From Branchinecta lynchi (taxonomy: Eukaryota; Arthropoda; Branchiopoda; Anostraca; Branchinectidae), in assembly GCA_023053575.1 (NCBI GenBank), contig JAKZAP010000071.1, forward strand, positions 62,001 through 126,000: a stretch of 64,000 nt of DNA. Reading direction: 5' to 3'. Under the pieces are notes generated by a model, which saw only the letters and a list, made by a program, of their open reading frames with translations, had not been told where the DNA came from and did no database searches. Shown here in pieces: positions 1-10,980 of this stretch. The translations under genes were made by a program, and so were the position numbers. Positions within the stretch are counted from its first letter, which is position 1. Every line of letters begins with the position of its first letter.

Positions 1-504
1 AGACCTTGCCAGGGAGGGGCCGAAATACCGCTGCCAGAGCGTCCTAGCTGACGCATCCGTTTTAATCAAGAACAAATAATCAGATAGGACCTCTTGGCAC
101 CATCCAACGACTATGAATTACCCGATAAAAATGAGCTGACAAAAAGGTATTTACTGAACCCGTCTACTCTAGCTTCGCCTTAGCTCATCGCAGAGTAAGA
201 AAATGCAGGAGGCGTACTCCGCGTGCTGACCCGCTCTGGAGCGCGTCAAGAGAACCAGTCAGCTTTGACTTCTACTTTTCTTCTACACGGACACACAGCG
301 ATATAGGTATTTGTAGGGGTAAGAAACGTGATGGGCCGCGAGACTAGTAACCTCCGCTCGCACCAGAAAAAGTAGGGGAAATACTCGACTCCGCATGGTC
401 ATGTTACAGAGACACGAGAGACGGAGGTTCTATCTGATTATTTGTTCTTGGTTTATGCATTGCTTGAATACATGATTCCCAGTCAGCTGGGGCTCAAGGA
501 GTAC
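1..504 (+). repeat. Dispersed repeat, copy A, interrupted by a TIR element
   Basis: The stretches 1-61 and about 456-504 together match 1994-2101 (same words in the same order: CCTTGCC, GGGCCGAAATA, AGCTGACG-ATCCGTT, then TTGAATA and GTCAGCT-GGGCTCAA). In copy A the match is split by about 390 bp that copy B lacks, so copy B acts as the empty site. No coding potential is visible. The left end is cut by the window start. Confidence 0.5.
65..452. mobile_element. 388-bp non-autonomous element with ~27-bp terminal inverted repeats
   Basis: The left end (67-93, beginning CAAGAACAAATAATCAGATAG) is the reverse complement of the right end (424-450) with one mismatch in about 27 bases. A TTA trinucleotide flanks both sides (62-64 and 453-455), fitting a 3-bp target duplication of the PIF/Harbinger type. 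The related repeat at 1994-2101 lacks this segment. There is no transposase ORF inside, so it is a MITE-like element if real. The superfamily call rests only on the short duplication and is tentative; the inverted repeat and empty site are seen directly. Confidence 0.5.
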
Positions 505-563
505 AATACGAAATTTGAGATGAAAGAGAATGTCCATTGATGAGCAATAGTTCTTGGTGAGTA

Positions 564-720
564 CACTGTAAAAAGTTTCTCCGAATAAGGATGCAGTATT
601 TGCTACTGGGATTAATCTTATCTCTATCGTGATAAAATAATCCGAATTAGGGATAATGTTATCTCAATAAAGACAAGAGTAATCCCAGTAGCAAATATGT
701 AAGATTTTTTTTTTACAGTG
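564..720. mobile_element. 157-bp MITE with TA target duplication
   Basis: The element begins CACTGTAAAAA and ends TTTTTACAGTG, flanked on both sides by TA (562-563 and 721-722). Further in, TTTGCTACTGGGATTA on the left pairs with TAATCCCAGTAGCAAA on the right, so almost the whole element can fold into a long hairpin. There is no ORF. The TA duplication and palindromic form fit a Tc1/mariner-type MITE. I see no second copy in the window. Confidence 0.7.
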
Positions 721-793
721 TAGTGAACTCTGGCTAACCAACAAATTAATGTACCGAAGGTTAGAATGAGTTCCAAGTTTTCTAACACGTAAT

Positions 794-1520
794 AAACAGG
801 GAATATAGGTCTAGAAAAAATATTGACGAATGGAAGGCTGTAGTAAAAGATTGACTGTTACGGATGTTGTGACTGGGACGTCTGTTGCTTGTTGGAATGA
901 TGTGATTGAATACTTGTTTGAATGTCTGTTCAAATAATAAATGTATAATGTAGACTTCAGGACATGCATATTGCGGTACTGTTTTCTCATGGCGGACTGG
1001 TGTAATCTACCAGAAGAGGATTCCTAATGCTATAGCTGTTGGAAGCAAAAGAACAGGAAAAGTTAATGTAATACGTGCTACGTCCTGAAACTCCAATCTG
1101 CATTGATAATAAAAATGGGTAAAACAAAAAAATATCTTAGATTGTGAGAGAAAGCTTGGGACTCTTATTGATTTTCAAAAGTTGTTATTGCATTCGTAAA
1201 AGCAACTACTGAATCAGAAATGGATATTTTCAGCTGTAGGTTACTTACCTTAGTTTAAGATCATTTTATCGGCAAAAAGGACCATCTTATCGGCAAAAAG
1301 GACGAATAATAGGCTACTTACCATAGGTTAACAGAAGAATAGTAGAATAACATCCGTAATTGTTTGATTGTGTAACAAAGAGAACCTCTGGCTGTATAAA
1401 CTACAAGGAGACTGTAAACCATGAAACTGATTTAAAAAATAATAATTTAGGAATAATGTAGTTATTTGAGGTAGGAAGTACTGACTTCTCTTAATGTGCA
1501 GGTCAATCTACTCGACGTCG
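794..1520 (+). repeat. Dispersed ~0.7-kb repeat, copy 1
   Basis: This stretch aligns with 7624-8280 in the same orientation. Shared landmarks in order are GTCTAGAAAAAATA, AGGCTGTAGTAAA, GATTGACTGTTA, TGACTTCTG-like and TGCAGGTC-ATCTACTCG. The copies differ by many substitutions and small indels; copy 1 has an extra 22-bp tandem duplication near 1265-1304. No sustained ORF is shared, so it is probably an old non-coding transposon fragment. Family not recognised. Confidence 0.6.
1261..1304. repeat. 22-bp direct tandem duplication
   Basis: TTATCGGCAAAAAGGAC occurs twice with a 22-bp period inside the dispersed repeat. The paralogous copy near 8070-8090 has no such duplication, so it arose locally. 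Confidence 0.6.
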
Positions 1521-1894
1521 AAGAAAAAGAGGACAACGAAGACGAGGAGAGAAATGCGAGTTGGGAAAGAACTACGGGGAATATGGAATTGACTGTAGCT
1601 GCTAAAAGTACTACTAAAAAAAAAATCTTTTAATTGTTTGCTTGTGGATATTTTGTCACAAATAATAAGGAAGTAAAAAGAGGAGCCGCAAGTATTCTGA
1701 GGTAAACCAACAAATATCTAAATGCAAAATATCTACCGGGTGACACTGTGTTCGGTGGTGATGCGATGCACGGAGAAGGAAGTGTCAATATTTTTTTTTT
1801 TTTTTTAATCAGTCTTCTTATTTCACGTTTTATGACTATTGAAATGAAGCGAATTCTACTTTTTTCGCGTTTTTGTCAGAGTAGAAAACATGGA

Positions 1895-1979
1895 AATCTT
1901 CTGGTTCAACTTCGGGGAAGGAAACAAACCTGTAATCATTACAGGTTTGTTTCCTTCCCCGAAGTTGAACCAGAAGATT
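1895..1979. repeat. Perfect 42-bp inverted repeat with 1-nt spacer
   Basis: The left arm 1895-1936 and right arm 1938-1979 are exact reverse complements over all 42 positions, separated by the single base C1937. Pairing stops at 1894/1980. A single strand would form a near-loopless hairpin. The 77-codon open frame over it (1748-1981) is a by-product and not supported as a gene. Possible origins are a recent inverted duplication, a small-RNA hairpin locus, or a fold-back artefact of library making or assembly. Confidence 0.9.
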
Positions 1980-1993
1980 GACAGCCTGACGAG

Positions 1994-2101
1994 GACCCTT
2001 GCCAAGAAGGGCCGAAATATCGCTGATGAAAAATCATAGCTGACGTATCCGTTGCAAACATTGTTTGAATAAATGTTTCAAAGTCAGCTTGGGCTCAAAG
2101 A
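1994..2101 (+). repeat. Dispersed repeat, copy B (uninterrupted)
   Basis: Matches the two halves of the interrupted copy at 1-504 (see there) and so represents the site without the 388-bp insertion. It starts within 15 bp of the end of the perfect hairpin. No coding potential seen. Confidence 0.5.
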
Positions 2102-2700
2102 ATATTTATGGAAATCTTTGCGATTCTGCAGAATCGAGAAGATGCTCCGACCGTCGATTCTCACTTCTCCGTTCTCCTTCCTGAGTGGTCAGTAAAGAGC
2201 GGGTGTTCAATTCCTCTGGAGGTTGAATGACTTCATATCGTCCTCTCTTTGAAGGTAGACATGACTACATATAATCGTGTATGCTTGACGACAAAGAATT
2301 TGCACGAAAAAGATTACAAAAATTGGTGACAAAAAATGAAACAAGAGCTGTAAGCTCATATGGCACTTGCAAGCATATGCTGTAAGGAAAACTCCAACAA
2401 GAAAAATTGAAGGGGGTTGAAAATTCAACCTATGGTTCCACTTTAAATATAAAAATAGGAGACAGAAAGCAAAAGAAAACAAGAAGGAAAACAAAAACCA
2501 GCAAGGCTGGGTCAGAGGATGGAGTGATGGTCAAAAGTACTTTTTTTCACTTCTCGGTTAAGATGCAAACTTTAACGGTGCTAAAAATTAATTTCAAAAC
2601 AAAACCCTTGAGGCAAAAAGGTTCATGTACTCATGGCGATCGTGAGGAAGTAAATTTTGCTTAAAAGTACTTTTTGTATTTTGCGGTTAATATGAGTCCT
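2102..2700. other. Gene-free stretch with a diverged minisatellite-module copy
   Basis: About 2211-2335 is a diverged copy of the module recurring at 3780-4130 and 9240-10200 (landmarks: CTGGAGGTTGAATGACTTCATATC, shortened here to CTGGAGGTTGAATGACTTCA; GTATGCTTGACGACAAAGA; AAAAGATTACAAAAATTGG). The rest holds nothing recognisable; the short open frames show no domain or conserved composition. Confidence 0.5.
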
Positions 2701-2719
2701 TTAAGGAATGGTCGGATCG

Positions 2720-3600
2720 GAGAAGGTGACGATGTCTAATCCAATGATGTCAAGTTTCTAATGCTCGAGCAAAGTTTTATCGTCATATCACTTCTGGGAG
2801 TACCTTAGCTCACGATCACCGGAATTCCGGACACCCCCCTACATCCCACCCTTGGTACCCGAATCCGGTCCGATTCTGTCACTGATGCACCTAGGACTTG
2901 TGCCTGTACTTCCCATCAAGTTTCATCCTGATCGCTCCCGCTCCACCCTCTGCGTATCACAAGATTTCCGGTTCTTCCCTCCACCCACCCCAGTTCATTG
3001 GATCCGGTCCGGTTGAAACGGGACATCTGAAACACGAGTTCTTTCAAGATGTCAAGTTTCATTAAGATCCGATAACCCGATCGAAAGTTATGCATGCCAC
3101 TAATTTCCGGATTCCGCTGTCTCCCCCCCCCCCCCCACGACGGTAGGATCGGGCAAGTGACTGTTTCCAAGTTTTATCGTCCTAGCCCACCTGGAAGTAC
3201 ATCAACTACGGGTCGCCGGAATTCAGCTCCCCCCACAGTGTCCGAATCCGGTCCAGGCCTGTCAGTTATTTATCTAGAGCTTGTGCTAGTCTCACACGAT
3301 TTCCGGCTCCTCCTCAGATTTATCGGATCCTGTCCGGACTTAAGATGAGACATCTGAGACACGAGGTCTTCCCAGGTATCAGGTTTCATTAAGATCCGAT
3401 CACCCATTCGAAAGTTATGCATGCGCCTATTTTCTGGATTCTGCAACCTCCCCCTCCCCCCCGATGGTCAGATCGGGCAAGTGACTATTTCCAAGCTAGT
3501 TTGGTCGGGTCCCTAATATGCCTGCCAAGTTTCATCGTCCTAGCATATCTGGAAGTACCCTAACTCGCAAACACCGGAGTAACCGACAGACCTACGGAAA
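2720..3600 (+). repeat. Tandem copies of a ~327-bp diverged repeat
   Basis: Two full units and a partial third recur with a period near 327 bp (AAAGTTATGCATGC at 3084 and 3411). Landmarks per unit are GATCGG-CAAGTGAC, CAAGTTT-ATCGTC, CTGGAAGTAC, CCGGAATTC, GAATCCGGTCC and TTCATTAAGATCCGAT. C-runs at 3122-3136 and near 3450-3460 occupy the same place in each unit. This has the look of an eroded dispersed repeat common in invertebrate genomes; the family is not identified and there is no supported ORF. Confidence 0.6.
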
Positions 3601-3611
3601 AGTGGACGGTA

Positions 3612-3642
3612 TATGGCACTTAGCCGGAAGGCAAGTGCCATA
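3612..3642. repeat. 10-bp stem hairpin
   Basis: TATGGCACTT (3612-3621) pairs perfectly with AAGTGCCATA (3633-3642) across an 11-nt loop. It lies at the junction between the 327-bp repeat and the composite minisatellite block, so it may be a boundary of a mobile unit. Function unknown. Confidence 0.5.
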
Positions 3643-4366
3643 CAAACTTTTGTCATTTTGCACTGACGAAGTTGTCTGATACCACTGTAACTGGATTTGC
3701 ATGTCTTCTGCGCTGCTACCTGTGTTGTAAGCTGGACGAGAAGGATTTACAAAAATTGGTGTTACGCATCTTCATTTCTGGAGGTTGAATGAATTCATAT
3801 CATCCTCTCTGATGGTTGATAGGACTTCGTATGATCATGTATGCTTGAGTACAAAGATTTTTAAAGTTACCATAGTATCTGGTTCCACTAAATGGATCTG
3901 GATTCCCATTCGGATGTCCTTTTCGCACTTACCAAGGTAACCGATACCATCGTAACTAGATCTGCATTTTGTCATTTTGCACTGACCAAGGTATCTGATG
4001 CCACTATAACTGGATCTGCATGTCTTCTGCACTGGTATGTGTGTTGTGTGCTGGACGAAAAAGATTCACAAAAACTAGTGTTAAGCATCATCCTCCCTGG
4101 AGGTTGAATGACTTCATATCACCCTCTCTCTGAAGGTTGATATGACTTCATATAATCCTCTTTGGATGGTAATGTGAAGTCACGTCTACCGCAAAGCCGA
4201 CTTCACCAAGCTCGCAACTGGCCGCGTCTGTGCCGAAAAAAGGCGAAGCAAGAAGTTAAGTATAATTAACTAAATGATACAAAAATGATTAGCTTTCAGA
4301 TAAAACTGTAAGCAAGTAAATCATTTACGTCACGAGTATTCGGACTTAGGCATCTCCTGCAGCAGG

Positions 4367-4600
4367 GAGAGTAGAATAGGAAGTAGGAAACAGGGCTCCA
4401 AGTAGTGTTCCTCCTGAAACACGGGAGAGTAGAATAGGAAGTAGGAAACAGGGCTCCCAGTTGTGTTCCTCCTGAAACACGGAGAGTAGAATAGGAAGTA
4501 GGAAATAGGGTTCTCAGTCGTGTTCCTCCTGCACCAGGGAGAGTAGAATAGGAAGTAGGAAATAGGGTTCTCAATCGTGTTCCTCCTGCATCACTGAGAA
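4367..4600 (+). repeat. 57/58-bp minisatellite, 4 units
   Basis: Units start at GAGAGTAGAATAGG at 4367, 4425, 4482 and 4539. Each unit continues AAGTAGGAAACAGGGCTCC (or ATAGGGTTCTC) and TGTTCCTCCTG. The partner array in the second block lies at 10407-10618. Confidence 0.85.
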
Positions 4601-4621
4601 AGGTATTAAAAACAGGGTTCG

Positions 4622-5036
4622 TGCATTCCCTTTTTTAGTACTTGGTTGTCATGAAAGCGAAAACAAGTGCCAAAGAACAGGGGTCCTGCATTCCCGTTTT
4701 TAGTACTTGGTTGTCATGAAAGCGAAAACGAGTGCCAAAGAACAGGGGTCCTGCATTCCCTTTTTTAGCACTTGGTTGTCATGAAAGCGAAAACAAGTGC
4801 CAAAGAACAGGGGTCCTGCATTCCCTTTTTTAGTACTTGGTTGTCATGAAAGCGAAAACAATTGCCAAAGAACAGGGGTCCTGCATTCCCGTTTTTAGTA
4901 CTTGGCCATGAAAGTGAAAACGAAAGTGCCAAAGAACATGGGTCCTGCATTCCCGTTTTTAGTACTTGGTGGTCATGATAGTGAAAACGAGTGCCAAAGA
5001 ACATGGGTCCTGCATTCCCGTTTTTAGTAAAAAGGA
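4622..5036 (+). repeat. 65-bp minisatellite, 7 units
   Basis: Units begin GCATTCCC at 4622, 4688, 4753, 4818, 4883, 4947 and 5012. Each contains TTTTTAGTACTTGGTTGTC, ATGAAAGCGAAAAC and GTGCCAAAGAACAGGGGTCC. Spacing is mostly exactly 65, with one shorter unit near 4900 missing TTGT. The partner array lies at 10635-10980. Confidence 0.9.
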
Positions 5037-5187
5037 CGGTGCAGCGTTCCCCCTTTTAGTAATGTTCCTTCTGGTGCAATGTTCCCGATTTTAGTACGTT
5101 GTTCCCGTTTTTAGTACGCGTTCCCCTTTTTAGTACGCGTTCCTCCTGCACCGTGTCGTTCCGTTCCGTTCCCGTTTTTAGTCGATC

Positions 5188-6535
5188 CCCCGGGAAAGGT
5201 CTTGTCGGTAAAATGGGGCTCTCTTTTTCGGTCTGTTTACATCAGGAATGGAGAAAAATCTTGTCGTTAAATTCAGCACTTTTGAACTATTTGTCAGTGC
5301 GAGACTTTTTGACTGGAATATTCTCGTCGGTAAATCCGAAATGCACTAACCAAACACTTCTTCGTAACTTTCTGTTCTTTGGCGGTAAACCAACCACACC
5401 GGCAAACCTGTTTCGCCGAATTGTTCTTCGTGTGGTTTCTCTGTCCCCACCCATAAACTGCCCTTCTGGGTTGATCTGGTTGCTTATCAGTCCGGGAAAT
5501 AGTTAACTTTATTCAGTGACATATGAGTTTCTAATTCCCGTCAGTGATACACCCACCAACTCGGCCCACCGAGGTTGGGTCAGGCAAGGATATCTGAATA
5601 ACACAATTAAGTCCCATGGTCGCAGTATTGCCAAGTTTGTCTCAATCGTTCAATCGATTTGGTCCCTAAGCATTTAAGAAAATGTCCAGGACCGACCCCT
5701 AATCCCCCCACAGCACGACCATAATGCAAGAAGAGGTTCGGACACATATATGGCATCTGCGTCACTCGAACGGAGCACTTCCGAAAAATTTCCAGTGGGC
5801 CTACCGGTCCGGTACACCTCAGCCCCACCTTCACCCAACGGACGTCAGATCCGGTTTGGGCCTCAAATTACTTGTCTAGGTCCCATGAGTTTTTTACATT
5901 TCAAGTTTTATCCCCCACTCTATCCGTTCTGCCCCTACTCGTATTGCAATATTTTTGAGACCTCCTTGCAACACTGTTCTCGAACGCGGATAAATTGAAC
6001 ATCTTGGGCAAGTTTCAGTCTAATCTGAGCACTTTCTAACGCCCATGCACACGTTTGGTTTTTGAAGCGTCATATCACAAAGTTACTCTGACCCCTCCTA
6101 CCTTCCACTCAGTTGTCGGATTTCGTTCGGACATAGAAGCAGCAAACTTAGGGCATCTGCTCCCATCAGCCATCAAGTTTCCGTTAAACTGGATTGCCGG
6201 TTCATTTCACCTGTACTTTGTTTCAACGCATCCTCATACCAAATTTGAACAAGATATCTCAACCCCTTTGAGAGTTATCATCGTAACAGACGGACAGACA
6301 AACTTTACGAACTCTTAGATGCTGTTTTGGACCCCCCAAAAACCGCTTAGTTTGCAAGCGAAAAAGACAGCCGCGTAAATCTTGAAGCAATGAAGTAATC
6401 TGTTGCGGTATAAGTAAGCAGTAAAGCAGTAATCACTGCTTTTCGTTATCGTTAAATCTTTCCGGTAAAATCTGGGCTTGCCCCCCCCCCCACGAAAATG
6501 GGCTAGTTTCGCCACTGCGTCCATGACTTTTCGTG
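5188..6535. other. Gene-free stretch with eroded repeat sequence
   Basis: An open frame at 5099-5506 (135 codons) starts inside the minisatellite and shows no domain, so I do not call it. From about 5540 to 6310 the text resembles the 327-bp family in style (CCAAGTTTGTCTC, GATCCGGTTTGGG, CAAGTTTCAGTC) and ends with GTAACAGACGGACAGACAAAC. A poly-C run lies at 6481-6491. Nothing else is supported. Confidence 0.5.
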
Positions 6536-7623
6536 ACTCTTTTATTTGAACTCCGTGCAGAAAAATTGGCTCAGCTCATCTTAGCTTAGCCGAACAACTT
6601 ATATACATGTACAAAGTGAACAGACTTCACTTTTCCTGACTGTTCTATTTGACCCCTCTATCCAGAAAATTTAGCACAGTTTTTTCCGTGGTGGTTGCAG
6701 ACATAAAAAAAGCTAAGTGTACATTGACCAAAAATCGAAACTGAGATTTGCGAACAGCTACTAGCCATAATAATATCCTAAAGTATCTTGACATTATGAA
6801 CAGTTTACAGTGTACCATACAATGTGACGATGAAGCAAGCTAAAGTGAGATGAATTTGAAATCTTTATTGCAAGGATGGCAAAAAGTAGACTTTCACATA
6901 CTATTTCACAAGCCTTGTATTCCCTGCTCTGTAGCAAAGTCTCGCTCACACATAAAACCAAGTCATATTTTAGATGGCATATAAAAATCGAGTGTTTGCA
7001 AGGCAGAAATCGTACTATGCTCTGTCAAAAAAGGTTTTAGACCAAGCATTAAATGGTACTTTCGTATTGCAGGCCAAGTACCTGCGAGAAGGTCTTCACT
7101 CAAAGATGAACTAGGAACAACAAACAAACAAGAAAGCAGAACCAACATGAGGTAAGAAGTTCAAGTATTCACATGCCAGAATCTGTAATTGAACTAAATA
7201 ATAGTGTATGCTACAACAATTAAAATCTACACTCACATACTTCTGTTTGTCAGTACTTTAAAAATTTTGTAATTAAGTAAAGTACAAGTAATACGATTTT
7301 TAGTGCGAAAAGTGTTCATTTGGGAACAATCCACTCTTGCGGCCGAGGTAGCCGCTTTTTCGTTTTCGGTTTTCACCGTTTTTTCGGAAATCGTAACTCT
7401 AGAACCATGAAAAGTATCAAGTTGAAACAGGACGTAATTGTGGTCATTGGGGTCTAGTTGTGCCTTTTTGGGAGGTTCGAGTCCTCACAGCCACTTGCTT
7501 CAGAGAGCCCATTTCGCCGAGTGAGTGATGCTCCCACCTTGACTGATATTTATCTGGATGTGATTTGGCGACGAAGAGATTCATAATTTCAGTCCATGTT
7601 AGTGGCAATCGATTTATTGTTGA
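6536..7623. other. Gene-free, AT-rich stretch
   Basis: No ORF with a recognisable product, no tandem repeat and no RNA gene passed inspection. Only weak structure is seen, for example GTACTTTA...TAAAGTAC near 7255-7290. A tRNA-like B-box word near 7473 was considered and rejected. Confidence 0.5.
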
Positions 7624-8280
7624 AAACAGGGAAAATACGTCTAGAAAAAATAGTGAAGACTGGTAGGCTGTAGTAAAGATTGACTGTTAGGAATGTTGTG
7701 ACTAGAACGTCTGTTGCTTGTTTGAATGAGGTGTTTGTATACTTGTTTGAATGTTCGTTCAGATCATAAATGTATATTGCCGATTTCAGGACATGCACAC
7801 TACGGTACCGTTTTCGCATTTCGCATACCGTTTACTATGATGCTATAGCTGTTCGAAGCAATAGAACAGGGAAAGTTAATGGAATAAGTGCTACGTCCTG
7901 AAACTCCAATATGCCGTGATAATAAAATGTCTAAAACAGTACAAATATAATCTTAAATTGTGAGAGAAAGCTTGGAACTCAATTGACTGGCAAAAATTCT
8001 TATTGCATTCGTAAAAGTAACTACTAATCATCAATGGATATTTCCAGCAGTAGGTTACTTACCTTAGTTTAGATCACTTCATTGGTATAAAGAAGGAATA
8101 GTATAGTAACATCCGTTAGTGTTTTATTGTGTAACAAATAGAACCTCTGGCTGTATAAACTACAAGGAGAATGGAAATTGTCGAGGCTGATCTAATAAAA
8201 ACAACCTAGGAATGATATAGTCATTTGAGGAAGAAAGAACTGACTTCTGTGAATTTGCAGGTCGATCTACTCGTCGTCGT
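7624..8280 (+). repeat. Dispersed ~0.7-kb repeat, copy 2
   Basis: Same-orientation partner of 794-1520. Both copies end at TGCAGGTC-ATCTACTCG. It is non-coding by inspection and diverged enough to be old. Confidence 0.6.
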
Positions 8281-8467
8281 CCGTCATTGTTTCAACAGAT
8301 GAAGGAACAGCAAAGAAATGTCATTGCAAGGAAGCAAGTAATTTGTCAGGAATTAAAACAAAACTTTTTCTTGTGGGCTAGTAATGATGGCAAAATTTAC
8401 TCGTTAATGTACTAGTTGAAATTTGGCAACATTAATGTTTGAAACGTTCTTAAAATGTTCTTGGGGA

Positions 8468-8640
8468 GTAGTAAGCTAAGGAATAGAAGGTAGGGAGGAA
8501 ACTCGTGGGAGGGGGAATTGGGAAGAGAAGAAAGGGAGGATAGTGGGAGGGAAGAAAGGTACTAAATAAGGAGGGGAGACAGCAAAAGGAGGGGGGAACA
8601 AAAAAGAATAGGAGGGGGGGGGGGGGGCAAGAAGGGTGAG
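8468..8640 (+). repeat. Polypurine (GA-rich) tract with a 14-G run
   Basis: About 170 bases are almost all purines (GGAAGAGAAGAAAGGGAGG and similar) and include a run of 14 G at 8614-8627. Such tracts can form triplex or G-quadruplex structures. No gene lies beside it, and length errors in the G-run are likely. Confidence 0.75.
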
Positions 8641-8859
8641 GCTTGAATGTTAGCCGGAGAATTTTTCAGTAAATTTATTAAATAAATTGATGTATCGAAT
8701 GCTGAGTGATTTGCAGCTACCAAGTATGGTTGAAAACCAGATGAAAATACGTTACTTCATTGCTCCGCTATACACGATTAATCGATTTGAACTTCTCCTG
8801 TCAGATTTGGGGTACCTCTGTTCGTATTACCTGTGTTGTATGCTTGACGACAAAGATTT

Positions 8860-10080
8860 TTGAAGTTACCATGGTATCTGGTTCCACTGTAACTGGATCT
8901 GAATAGTGTCATAATTCACTAACCAAGGTATCTGATACCACTGTAACTAGATCTGCATTTTTGTCATTTTGCACTGACCAAATATCTGATACCACTGTAA
9001 CTGGATCTGAATGTCTTCTGCGCTGTGTTGTATGCCGGACGGTATGTCCACTGTAACTGGATCTGAATAGTGTCATATTTCACTTACCAAGGTATCTGAT
9101 ACCACTGTAACTAGATCTGCATTTTGTCCTTTCGCACTGACCAAGGTATCTGATACCACTGTAACTGGATCTGAATGTCTTCTGCGCTGGTACCTGTGTT
9201 GTATGCCGGACGAAAATATTTACAAAAACTGGTGTTAAGCATCATCCTCTCTGCAGGTTCAATCACTTCATATCATCCTCTCTCTCTGAAGGTTGATATG
9301 ACTTCATATAATCATGTATGCTTGACGACAAAGATTTTTGAAGTTACCATGGTATCTGGTTCCACTGCAACTGGATCTGGATATTGTCATTTTTCAACTT
9401 ACCAAGGTATCTGATACCACTGTAACTAGATCTGTATTTTGTCATTTTGTACTGACCATGGTATCTGATACCACGGTAGCTGGATCTGCATATCTTCTGC
9501 GCTTGTACCTGTATTGTATGCCGGACGAAAACGATTGACTAAAATTTGTGATAACCAATATCAGCTCTGGAGGTTGAATGGCTGCATATCATCCCCTCTC
9601 TGAAGGTTGATATGACTCTATATAATCCTGTATGCTTGACGACAAAGATTTATGAAGTTACCGTGGTATCTGATACCACTGTAACTAGATCTGTATTTTG
9701 TCATTTTGCTCCGACCAAGGTATCCGATGCCATTTTAACTGGATCTGCATATCTTCTGCGCTGGTACCTGTGTTGTATGCCGGACGAAAACGAGTTACTA
9801 AAATTGGTGTTAAGCAACATCAGCTCTTGAGGTTGAATGGCTTCATATCATCCTCTCTCTGAAGGTTGATATAAATTCATATAATCATGTACGCTTGACG
9901 ACAAATATTTTTGAAGTTACCATGGTATCTGGTTCCACTGAATGGATCTGGATAACGTCATTTTTGCACTTACCAAGGTAACCGATACCGTCGTAACTAG
10001 ATCTGCATTTTGTCATTTTGCACTGACCAAGGTATCTGATGCCACTATAATTGGATCTGCATGTCTTCTGCACTGGTATG
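8860..10080 (+). repeat. 54-bp-type tandem repeats containing a 13-bp palindrome
   Basis: The basic unit is about 54 bp: GGTATCTGATACCACTGTAA, then CTAGATCTGCATTTTGTCAT, then TTTGCACTGACCAA. GGTATC-T-GATACC is a perfect palindrome about a central T. Units come in groups of two to four, separated by a longer spacer that includes the TATGCCGGACGAAAA module. Confidence 0.8.
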
Positions 10081-10406
10081 TGTGTTGTGTGCTGGACGAA
10101 AAAGATTCACAAAAACTAGTGTTAAGCATCATCCTCCCTGGAGGTTGAATGACTTCATATCATCCTCTCTCTGAAGGTTGATATGACTTTATATAATCCT
10201 CTTTGGATGGTAATGTGAAGTCACGTCTAGCGCAAAGCCGACTTCACCAAGCTCTCAACTGGCCGCGTCTGTGCCGAAAAAAGGCGAAGCAAGAAGTTAA
10301 GTATAATTTACTAAATGGTACAAAAATATTAGTTTTCAGATAAAACTGTAAGCAAGTAAATCATTTACGTCACGAGTATTCGGACTTCGGCATCTCCTGC
10401 AGCAGG

Positions 10407-10618
10407 GAGAGTAGAATAGGAAATAGGAAACAGGGCTCCCAGTAGTGTTCCTCCTGAAACACGGAGAGTAGAATAGGAAGTAGGAAACAGGGCTCCCAGT
10501 TGTGTTCCTCCTGAAACACGGAGATTAGAATAGGAAGTAGGAAATAGGGTTCTCAATCGTGTTCCTCCTGCACCAGGGAGAGTAGAAAAGGAAGTAGGAA
10601 ATAGAGTTCTCAATCGTG
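10407..10618 (+). repeat. 57-bp minisatellite, 4 units
   Basis: Unit starts at 10407, 10464, 10521 and 10578, exactly 57 bp apart. Partner of the array at 4367-4600. Confidence 0.85.
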
Positions 10619-10634
10619 TTAAAAGCAGGGTTCG

Positions 10635-10980
10635 TGCATTCCCTTTTTAGTACTTGGTTGTCATGAAAGCGAAAACAAGTGCCAAAGAACAGGGGTCCTG
10701 CATTCCCTTTTTTAGTACTTGGTTGTCATGAAAGCGAAAACAAGTGCCAAAGAACAGGGGTCCTGCATTCCCTTTTTTAGTACTTGGTTGTCATGAAAGC
10801 GAAAACAAGTGCTAAAGAACAGGGGTCCTGCATTCCCGTTTTTAGTACTTGGTTGTCTTGAAAGCGAAAACAAGTGCTAAAGAACAGGGGTCCTGCATTC
10901 CCGTTTTTAGTACTTGGTTGTCTTGAAAGCGAAAACAAGTGCCAAAGAACATGGGTCCTGCATTCCCGTTTTTAGTAAAA
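10635..10980 (+). repeat. 65-bp minisatellite, 6 units
   Basis: GCATTCCC recurs at 10635, 10700, 10765, 10830, 10895 and 10960, exactly 65 bp apart. Partner of the array at 4622-5036. Confidence 0.9.

Larger units (their letters stand above)
3650..5187 (+). repeat. Composite minisatellite block, copy 1
   Basis: Contains, in order: 54-bp-type repeats with GGTATCTGATACC (3670-4030), a unique linker with TGGATGGTAATGTGAAGTC (about 4165), a 57/58-bp minisatellite, a 65-bp minisatellite, then short TTCCCGTTTTTAGTACG repeats. The same order recurs at 8825-11136. Both copies end at the word CGATCCC, beyond which they diverge. No protein-coding signal: the open frames here are translations of the repeats. 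Confidence 0.8.

Noticed and set aside
1748..1981. 77-codon frame over the perfect hairpin
   Set aside because: Its second half reads through the inverted repeat and the first half includes a long T-run; no protein signal.
5099..5506. 135-codon + strand frame
   Set aside because: Begins inside the short minisatellite, shows no domain, and the other copy of the block does not preserve it.
7441..7500. tRNA-like B-box word GGTTCGAGTCC at 7473-7483, possible tRNA gene or tRNA-derived SINE
   Set aside because: The T-arm stem is only 4 bp, no A box lies at a suitable distance (the nearest candidate is about 32 bp upstream), and no acceptor or anticodon arm can be folded.
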